14,733 nt of DNA, taken from positions 1 to 14,733 of the forward strand of contig CAYUEN010000040.1 of NCBI GenBank assembly GCA_964443745.1. Direction: 5' to 3'. Under the pieces are notes generated by a model. That model had not been told where the DNA came from. It searched no databases and saw only the letters and a program-made list of their open reading frames with translations. Below are positions 7,688-13,657 of this stretch, piece by piece. Numbering within the stretch: the stretch's first letter is position 1; each line of letters starts with the position of its first letter. The stretch is from CAYUEN01 sp964443745 (lineage in GTDB: Bacteria; Campylobacterota; Campylobacteria; Campylobacterales; QNZT01). The translations under genes were made by a program, and so were the position numbers.

Positions 7688-7729
7688 AAAAATTAAAACT
7701 ATTTAAATTTATACACTTTTTCTCATTTC

Positions 7730-7757
7730 TTAAGTTTTTTGTCGATATACCTAATAC
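7730..7757 (+). promoter_or_regulatory. possible promoter of the 586-residue lipoprotein gene
   Basis: A plus-strand -10-like TAATAC (7752-7757) follows a weak -35-like TTAAGT (7730-7735) with a 16-nt spacer. T-tracts upstream are the kind of signal that replaces a strong -35 box in Campylobacterota. The position, 28 nt before the ATG and ahead of an AAGGAG at 7770-7775, fits. The match is modest and TATACC at 7747-7752 is an alternative -10. Confidence 0.35.
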
Positions 7758-7784
7758 AGAGTTAATGACAAGGAGAGCCCAAAA

Positions 7785-9545
7785 ATGTTGAAAAAAACTG
7801 TACATCTGGTGATACTGGCCGGAGTGATAGCCGGATGTGGTGGTGGAGGGGGAGGAATTTCAACCGCAAAAGCGTATTATATCGACTCGCCGGTCGAGGG
7901 TGTCACCTATAAATGTGGTTTACAGGAAGGAACAACAGATGTCAAAGGTATGTTTATTTTCGAGAAAAGCAAAGGGTGTACATTCTATCTAGGAGAAATC
8001 CTACTCAAATCCATAGACGCTTCCATCCTGGCGGATGGTATTGAAATCAAGGAAACAAATGTCAATACCGCCAGATTGCTTCAATCTCTGGACTGGGACG
8101 GAAATCCGAACAACGGTATTACGATAAAACCAGATATCGTCAAACAACTGAAAACGAAAGGATTCACTGCCTTTCCCACGCAGGAGTCGGATTTTGAAAA
8201 TCTGGACACGTTGTTACGTCAATTGCGTAGTGAAGAGAGCGGTTTCAAAGGAACAGTGGTCAGTGCGGAAGAAGCAAAAGCGCACCTGGAAGGAAATCAC
8301 CCACCCATTATCTCGGCAACCGCCACTCCAGCAATCATATATGAAGGAGAAAGTGTACATTTCGACGCCTCCCAATCACACGATCCCGATCGCGGTGATC
8401 AGTTGCACTATCTATGGAAAGTCGGAAATACCACTCTCTCCCAACAACGAACATTTACACATATTTTCAATTCACCCGGAAACTATACCGTCACTCTCAC
8501 TCTCACCGATACGCAAGGAGGTAGGGCAACAAAAAACTTTACGATTAGAGTGGATGAGGGATCGCGGGATCACACTCCTCCCACCATCACACTCAAAGGT
8601 GACGATCCACTCAAAACCGTCTTGAACGAAACGATTACAGACCCTGGAGTAGAAGTAAGCGACGACCAGGATACACCTTCTCAAATTACAGTCACGACTA
8701 CCGGTCACATCAACCCCGATGGCACCATTATGACAAATGTCATCGGAAAGTTTACCATAGATTACAACGCCACCGACAGTAGTGGGAACTCTGCTTTGAA
8801 AACCAGAGAGTTGTTCGTTCAATTTCCACAAGATTACAACAAACATTTAAGCGTTCTGGGCGATACACAAACAGGTGTCATCAAAGACAACAGTAAAAAT
8901 CTGGTTTGGGCCAATAGCCAACAGGGGTGTCTGAAAGTATCTGCCGGTACCGATGAAGCGGCCAAAAGTTATGCGACCGGATTCTGCTCGAATCTCAACA
9001 CGATCCATTACGGCGGTTATGACGGTTGGCGCGTCGGTACCCCCGAAGAAAACAGAGACTTTATGATCCAGGCTTTTGGAGAAGGAATTACACCTTTTTA
9101 TACTCATCCTTCTTGTGTCAGGATGATGGGAATAGACGCCGAAGGAAAAATCACTATCATTAAAACACACAATACACACGATATCGGTGGTTATGAAGCA
9201 CACACTTTTACGGATACAAAAAATCAGGTGGCCGGTGTACGCTGCGTAACTGATCAAACGACTCCCAATCAACCTCCAATTGCAAATGCGGGAGCGGATA
9301 TCAGTGTCGAGGTAAATGCAACGTTTACTTTCGATGGAAGGGGAAGCAGCGACCCAGACGGTACGATCGTCAAATATGAATGGATCTATAACGGTTCTGT
9401 TATAAATTCCGATACTTCTTCCGCCACATATACGAGAGAAGCGACCCAACCGGCTGGAGATTACAATGTCACACTCAGAGTTACGGACAATAAAGATGCA
9501 ACCGACGAAGATTGGGTTATTGTCCATGTAATACCAAAACAATAA
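7785..9545 (+). CDS. multidomain surface lipoprotein: PKD, Ig-like, DUF1566 (Lcl_C) and PKD domains
   Basis: A 586-residue lipoprotein, likely outer-membrane or surface exposed. The signal peptide ends in IAGC with lipidated C18, followed by a glycine run (19-24). Residues about 30-80 resemble a small beta domain seen at the N-terminus of such proteins (EGTTDVKGMFIFEKSKGCTF). A PKD-type beta sandwich spans about 173-256, with ending GNYTVTLTLTDTQGG. An Ig-like DUF5011-type domain spans about 264-346, starting PPTITLKG and ending in YNATDSSGNSA. A DUF1566/Lcl_C-like domain spans about 357-489 (NLVWANSQQGC, GGYDGWRVGTPEEN, VAGVRCV). A second PKD domain spans about 496-584, with SSDPDGTIVKYEW and GDYNVTLRVTDNKDATDED. 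These modules usually mediate adhesion or protein-protein contact; no enzyme signature is visible. AAGGAG lies 9 nt before the ATG. The gene is visibly AT-richer than the flanking operons and stands alone on the plus strand, so recent acquisition is possible. Ligand unknown. Confidence 0.9.
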   Translation: MLKKTVHLVILAGVIAGCGGGGGGISTAKAYYIDSPVEGVTYKCGLQEGTTDVKGMFIFEKSKGCTFYLGEILLKSIDASILADGIEIKETNVNTARLLQSLDWDGNPNNGITIKPDIVKQLKTKGFTAFPTQESDFENLDTLLRQLRSEESGFKGTVVSAEEAKAHLEGNHPPIISATATPAIIYEGESVHFDASQSHDPDRGDQLHYLWKVGNTTLSQQRTFTHIFNSPGNYTVTLTLTDTQGGRATKNFTIRVDEGSRDHTPPTITLKGDDPLKTVLNETITDPGVEVSDDQDTPSQITVTTTGHINPDGTIMTNVIGKFTIDYNATDSSGNSALKTRELFVQFPQDYNKHLSVLGDTQTGVIKDNSKNLVWANSQQGCLKVSAGTDEAAKSYATGFCSNLNTIHYGGYDGWRVGTPEENRDFMIQAFGEGITPFYTHPSCVRMMGIDAEGKITIIKTHNTHDIGGYEAHTFTDTKNQVAGVRCVTDQTTPNQPPIANAGADISVEVNATFTFDGRGSSDPDGTIVKYEWIYNGSVINSDTSSATYTREATQPAGDYNVTLRVTDNKDATDEDWVIVHVIPKQ

Positions 9546-9705
9546 CATATAAAAACCGCTGAAATAAATTTCTATATTCTAGACAACTTAAAGATATTTC
9601 TCTTTTGGTCGATTATAGAGCAACGGTAAAAAAGTAAACCATTCATTAATAGAGATTTTATTAATTTATGGTAAACTTTTTCTACCTAATCTAAAAGGAG
9701 TAGTA
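9546..9705. other. 160-nt AT-rich intergenic region before the cysteine-rich lipoprotein gene
   Basis: After the 586-residue lipoprotein gene there is no strong terminator; a weak 5-bp hairpin (AAAGA/TCTTT, about 9590-9605, followed by T) is the only candidate. The right half holds the long dyad described separately and the AAGGAG (9695-9700) of the 42-residue gene. I could not fix a convincing -35/-10 pair here, although the small gene needs a promoter or read-through from upstream. Confidence 0.6.
9629..9681. repeat. 53-nt imperfect inverted repeat upstream of the 42-residue lipoprotein gene
   Basis: Three paired blocks face each other with matched 2-nt interruptions. AAAAAGT (9629-9635) pairs with ACTTTTT (9675-9681), ACCAT (9638-9642) with ATGGT (9668-9672), and ATTAAT (9645-9650) with ATTAAT (9660-9665), around a 9-nt centre (9651-9659). 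That is 18 pairs with symmetric bubbles, almost all A-T. It ends 24 nt before the ATG and 13 nt before the ribosome binding site. It could be a dyad operator, a leader hairpin or a weak bidirectional terminator for the gene to its left. Confidence 0.7.
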
Positions 9706-9834
9706 ATGAAAAAGTTACTTATTGGTTCCGTATTGGCTCTGGCTGTCGTCGCATTCAGCGGATGTGCGCAAAAATGCAACACATGTCAACCGGCATATCC
9801 TGACTGCGTGCCTCCTTGTGCTTGTGCCAAGTAA
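9706..9834 (+). CDS. 42-residue cysteine-rich lipoprotein, function unknown
   Basis: A very short but well-formed gene. AAGGAG (9695-9700) lies 5 nt before the ATG, the frame ends in TAA, and a strong terminator follows 25 nt later. The protein begins with a textbook lipoprotein signal, MKKLLIGSVLALAVVAFSGC, cleaved before C20. The mature peptide would be only 23 residues, of which six are cysteine (C20, C24, C27, C34, C38, C40) in the spacing C-x3-C-x2-C-x6-C-x3-C-x-C, with prolines between. C20 would be lipidated, leaving five thiols for metal binding or disulphides at the membrane surface. I do not recognise a family. It could be a lysis-protein or entericidin-like small lipoprotein, but the cysteine spacing is not typical of those. 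The existence of the gene is well supported; the role is unknown. Confidence 0.8.
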   Translation: MKKLLIGSVLALAVVAFSGCAQKCNTCQPAYPDCVPPCACAK

Positions 9835-9859
9835 AGCAGTCTGAAGTCTTCTTACCTTA

Positions 9860-9889
9860 CCGGAAACCTTTTACGGTTTCCGGCTTTTT
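9860..9889 (+). terminator. rho-independent terminator after the 42-residue lipoprotein gene
   Basis: A perfect 9-bp stem CCGGAAACC (9860-9868) / GGTTTCCGG (9875-9883) with a 6-nt loop is followed by CTTTTT (9884-9889). It stops plus-strand transcription. On the minus strand the hairpin is not followed by a U-tract, so it would not efficiently terminate the opposing mechanosensitive channel transcript. The last codons of that channel gene lie within its right arm and loop. Confidence 0.88.
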
Positions 9890-11715
9890 CCCGCACTTTT
9901 TTTCACCTCTTTTTCGACGATCTTCAGCTCTTCCTTGAAGTGGATATCCATTTGGGGGAAAGGTATCGTGATGTCGTTGGCATAGAGCGTCTCGTAAATA
10001 AGTACCAAAAACTTGTCCGCCGTACGCAGCGGTTTGAGCGTCTCGTCTCCTTCCACCCAGACGAAGAGTTCGAAATCGACACTGCTCTCTCCCATTCCAC
10101 GCATCACGACCAGTGGCTGCTTGCGCTCATCACCCCTGACGAAATGGAGCGAACTCGCCTCCAGTGCTTCGAGAATGACCGTCTTGACCTTTTTGATATC
10201 ACTGCCGTAAGCTACGCCGAAAGGGATACGCATACGTCGCTGGTTGTCGTTTAGCGTCCAGTTGATCACGTCGCTTTGGATGAAGGTCTGATTGGGAACG
10301 ATGATATCGATATTGTCATTGGTGCGGATCGTGGTCGAACGCATCTGGATATCGACGACATGGCCTCTTAATTCGTCGTTTATCTGGATGAAATCGCCGA
10401 TTTTGATACTCTTTTCGAACATCAAAATGACACCGGAGATGAAATTGGCGACGATATTTTGCAAACCGAAACCTATACCGACGGAGAGCGCACCCGCTAT
10501 CAGGGTCAGTGAGCTCAGATCGAGCCCGATACTCTTGAGCATCACGAAAAAGGAGATCAGCAGGATCAGATAATAGCCGATATTGCTGACGATCGTCTGC
10601 GTCGAAGAGGTGACGTTGATCAGCGAATGGGTGATTTGGTAGATATAGCGGCGATAGAGTTTGGCGATGGTGAATCCGACGATCAAAATCAGTATCGCCA
10701 CCACGATATCGATGGAATTGATCGGTTTTTCGTTGATCGTAAAGAGGGGTGTATGGAGTTTTTTCGCAACCTGGCTCTTGATTCCCTCGATCCCCAGCTT
10801 CGTCTGGTTGAGCAAGACTCTGGTCGTACCCATCCGGGCCGTAATCCACTCCGTCAGATAAAGAGGCAACTCTTCGGTCGAATTTTGCGATGCCTCTTTT
10901 TTGGAAAGCCAGGATTCGATCTCTTTCTGTACGGCGAACACCCCTTTTTGTTTCGATTGAAGCAAGCTGAAAAAGCGAATCAGTTCGAACCTGACGATCT
11001 GGTCGATCAGTGCATCTCTTTGTCGTTTGAGTTCGTCGATTTTTCGGCTGATCGCGGTGATTCGCTCCGACTTTTTCTGCAAAACCAATCTCTCTTTTTC
11101 AATCATCAGATCCTCTATCTCCAATCCGATATCTCGGACCGTTTTGGCCAGTTTACGGATTTGTGCGGCCGCCTGATAACGTTCGAAACCTATTTTTTCA
11201 AAACGCTCCCGCAATATACGGTCGTTGTAGGCGATCTGCCGTTTTCGCTGCTTGAGGTGTTTGCTGAAAGCGTCTTCCAGTTTTGCGTAAAAGGCGTATT
11301 GAAGCTGCAACACATCCAGATTTCTATCATCTTCCTTGGAAAGTGCGATCCGCTCCCCGATCGCTTTTCGCTTCGCCTGAGTCGCCAACGCCTCGGCTTT
11401 GAGTCTTTTGTAGGAGGCTTTTTGTTCCAGCAGTCTCTCCACGGCCTTGACAAAAGCGACCGAATCGTTGATATCTTCGGGGTCGAACTTTTCGTAATCC
11501 GGTTTTTTGGTGAATTTCGTGATATTGATCAGTTTGTAAAGCAGCGACTTTTCCAGACTTTTGTACCCTTTTTTCCCTTTGGATTCGTGTTCGAGTCTTG
11601 CGAGGTAGTTTTCGTATACGGAGACGTTTTGGTCGTATCTGACCAGCGTCGTATTGATTTCCGCCGCTTCCAAAAACAAAAACGAGAAAAGAAGGATCGA
11701 CCAGACTCTCTTCAT
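9871..11715 (-). CDS. MscS-family mechanosensitive channel with a periplasmic coiled-coil domain
   Basis: A 614-residue inner-membrane channel, opened by membrane tension to release solutes after hypo-osmotic shock. A signal peptide (MKRVWSILLFSFLFLEA, 1-17) leads to about 300 periplasmic residues rich in lysine, glutamate and arginine with strong coiled-coil character. Then come TM1 (about 335-353), TM2 (about 375-396) and the glycine/alanine-rich pore helix GALSVGIGFGLQNIVANF (408-425), followed by FEKSIKIGDFI and the cytoplasmic beta and alpha/beta vestibule to about residue 595. The three C-terminal helices equal MscS; the large extracytoplasmic extension recalls MscK/YbdG/YnaI-type relatives but with fewer extra helices. 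The frame opens at 11754, but 11715 is the likely start: AAGGA lies 7 nt upstream and the signal peptide begins there. The ATG is 1 nt after the glgB stop (TAGGATG), so translation is coupled to glgB. Confidence 0.92.
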   Translation of the reverse strand: MKRVWSILLFSFLFLEAAEINTTLVRYDQNVSVYENYLARLEHESKGKKGYKSLEKSLLYKLINITKFTKKPDYEKFDPEDINDSVAFVKAVERLLEQKASYKRLKAEALATQAKRKAIGERIALSKEDDRNLDVLQLQYAFYAKLEDAFSKHLKQRKRQIAYNDRILRERFEKIGFERYQAAAQIRKLAKTVRDIGLEIEDLMIEKERLVLQKKSERITAISRKIDELKRQRDALIDQIVRFELIRFFSLLQSKQKGVFAVQKEIESWLSKKEASQNSTEELPLYLTEWITARMGTTRVLLNQTKLGIEGIKSQVAKKLHTPLFTINEKPINSIDIVVAILILIVGFTIAKLYRRYIYQITHSLINVTSSTQTIVSNIGYYLILLISFFVMLKSIGLDLSSLTLIAGALSVGIGFGLQNIVANFISGVILMFEKSIKIGDFIQINDELRGHVVDIQMRSTTIRTNDNIDIIVPNQTFIQSDVINWTLNDNQRRMRIPFGVAYGSDIKKVKTVILEALEASSLHFVRGDERKQPLVVMRGMGESSVDFELFVWVEGDETLKPLRTADKFLVLIYETLYANDITIPFPQMDIHFKEELKIVEKEVKKSAGKSRKP

Positions 11716-11716
11716 C

Positions 11717-13648
11717 CTATGTTCCTTCTGTCGTCTGTTTGAGATAGAGGACACCCAGAGGAGGCAGACGCAGCCTCAGTGATGTTTCGCGGCCGTGCAT
11801 CGCGATCGGTTCCGATTTTATGGGATGGGGATTGGTGATATCCCACCCTTCGTATCTAAGATCCTGCGAATTGAACACCTCCTTCCACTCCTCTCCGTAG
11901 GGTACGCCGATGCGATAGTCCTCCATAATCGCATCGGAGAAGTTGCACACCACAATCACCGTCTGCTCCTTTCGATCCCCTTTGCGCATAAAGACTACGA
12001 CGTTATGGTGTACGTCATGGTAGTCGATCCACTCAAATCCCCTGTGCTGTTCGTCGTAGAGATAGAAAGCCGGCTCTTTTCGATAAAGTGCGTTGAGGTC
12101 GCTTACGAGTCTTTGGATACCTCTGTGGTTCGCAAAAGCGAGCAGATGCCAATCGAGACTCTGTTTGTAGTTCCACTCTCCAAACTGCGCGAATTCACCC
12201 CCCATAAAGAGGAGTTTTTTTCCGGGATGGGCCATCATATAGGTAAAAAGCGCCCTTAAATTGGCGAATTTCTGATTCGTGTCTCCGGCCATTTTATTGA
12301 TCAAAGAGCCTTTCATATGGACCACTTCGTCATGACTTAGCGGCAACACGAATTGTTCGTCGAAAGCGTACCAGATGCTGAAGGTGAGCTGGCTGTGGTG
12401 GTACTGGCGATAGATGGGATCGGTTTTGAAGTATTTGAGCGTATCGTGCATCCATCCCATGTTCCATTTGAAAGTGAACCCCAATCCGCCCACATCCACC
12501 GGACGCGTCACCATCGGCCAAGCCGTCGACTCTTCGGCGATCATCACGATATCCGGGAACGCTCCGTAGACGGAGGTGTTGAGCTGCCTTAGAAACGCGA
12601 TCGCTTCGAGATTTTCGTTACCGCCGTATCGGTTGGGAGACCACTCCCCATCCTTGCGGGCGTAGTTAAGATAGAGCATCGACGCCACCGCATCGACGCG
12701 GATACCGTCGATATGGTATTTTTCGAGCCAAAACATCGCCGAAGAGATCAAAAACGCCCGCACTTCGTTACGCCCGTAGTTGAAAATCGCGCTTCCCCAT
12801 TCGGGATGGTATCCCAATCTGGGGTCTTCGTGTTCATACAAGGCGGTACCGTCGAAGCGGATCAAGCCGTGTCCGTCGGTAACGAAATGGGAGGGAACCC
12901 AGTCGAGAATGACGCCGATCCCATGACGATGCATCGTATCGACAAACGCCATAAACTCCTCGGGCGTACCGTATCGTGCCGTCGGAGCGAAATAACCCGT
13001 CACCTGATATCCCCATGATCCCTCGAACGGATACTCCGTGATCGGCAACAATTCCACATGGGTGTAGTTCATCTCCACCAGATAAGCCGCCAACTCTTTC
13101 GCCGCTTCGAGATAACTCAAAGGCCTATTCTCTTCCTCCACTTTACGCCGCCACGAACCCAGATGCACTTCGTAGATCGATACAGGAGCGTTGTGAGCGT
13201 TGTGCGTATGGCGATTTTTCATCCACGCATCATCACTCCACTCGTAGGTATCAAGCCTCCAGATGCGCGAGGCCGATTTGGGAGGCTTTTCGGCGTAGAT
13301 CGCATAGGGATCGGCTTTATGTCGGATCGTATCGTCGATTTTGGATTCGATATAGTATTTATAGGTTTGGCCCTGCAAAACCCCTTCGATAAAAGCTTCC
13401 CAGATTCCGCTTCCGTCTTCCCGAAGGCGCAAGGGATGACGCATCGGATCGTATCCGTTGAAATCCCCCTCCACACTCACATATTTCGCGTTGGGCGCCC
13501 AAATCGCGAAATAGACACCCTCCGTTTCGTCACGTTTAAGGATATGCGCTCCCAACTTTTCATAGAGCTTGGTGTGTTCTCCTCTTCTAAAGAGATAGAT
13601 ATCGTATTCGCTCAAAAGAGTAACATCGTAGTGGATCGCATACGCCAT
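11717..13648 (-). CDS. glgB: 1,4-alpha-glucan branching enzyme
   Basis: A 643-residue GH13 subfamily 9 enzyme that cuts alpha-1,4 glucan chains and rejoins them as alpha-1,6 branches during glycogen synthesis. An N-terminal CBM48 domain (about 25-130, with FAIWAPNAKYVSVEGDFN) precedes the barrel. SIYEVHLGSW (157-166) opens the catalytic domain. The GH13 catalytic residues are present: nucleophile D319 in DGIRVDAVASMLY, acid/base E372 in IAEEST, and transition-state D440 in LSHDEVVH. A C-terminal beta domain (about 535-640) ends the protein. It has the single-CBM48 length and lacks the extra N1 domain of the 728-residue E. coli type. The start has TAAGGAG (13654-13660) 5 nt upstream, which contains the glgA stop. 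Followed after 1 nt by the mechanosensitive channel gene. Confidence 0.97.
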   Translation of the reverse strand: MAYAIHYDVTLLSEYDIYLFRRGEHTKLYEKLGAHILKRDETEGVYFAIWAPNAKYVSVEGDFNGYDPMRHPLRLREDGSGIWEAFIEGVLQGQTYKYYIESKIDDTIRHKADPYAIYAEKPPKSASRIWRLDTYEWSDDAWMKNRHTHNAHNAPVSIYEVHLGSWRRKVEEENRPLSYLEAAKELAAYLVEMNYTHVELLPITEYPFEGSWGYQVTGYFAPTARYGTPEEFMAFVDTMHRHGIGVILDWVPSHFVTDGHGLIRFDGTALYEHEDPRLGYHPEWGSAIFNYGRNEVRAFLISSAMFWLEKYHIDGIRVDAVASMLYLNYARKDGEWSPNRYGGNENLEAIAFLRQLNTSVYGAFPDIVMIAEESTAWPMVTRPVDVGGLGFTFKWNMGWMHDTLKYFKTDPIYRQYHHSQLTFSIWYAFDEQFVLPLSHDEVVHMKGSLINKMAGDTNQKFANLRALFTYMMAHPGKKLLFMGGEFAQFGEWNYKQSLDWHLLAFANHRGIQRLVSDLNALYRKEPAFYLYDEQHRGFEWIDYHDVHHNVVVFMRKGDRKEQTVIVVCNFSDAIMEDYRIGVPYGEEWKEVFNSQDLRYEGWDITNPHPIKSEPIAMHGRETSLRLRLPPLGVLYLKQTTEGT

Positions 13649-13657
13649 GTCGGCTCC

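Noticed and set aside
7638..7805. 56-codon upstream extension of the NSS transporter frame
   Set aside because: The extension has no homology to the family, covers the promoter and AT-rich spacer, and overlaps the start of the divergent lipoprotein gene.
7838..7858. Glycine-coding run after the lipobox as a phase-variable tract
   Set aside because: The bases mix GGT, GGA and GGG; the longest G run is five, too short for typical slippage, and glycine runs are common linkers after lipobox cysteines.
8847..9548. 233-codon minus-strand open frame opposite the PKD lipoprotein gene
   Set aside because: Residue composition (many Ile, Arg, Cys, Ser) and lack of motifs point to a shadow of the well-supported plus-strand gene.
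10627..11742. 371-codon Phe- and Asp-rich open frame on the plus strand opposite the channel gene
   Set aside because: It mirrors the Lys- and Glu-rich coiled coil of the channel on the other strand; no domain or start signal supports it.
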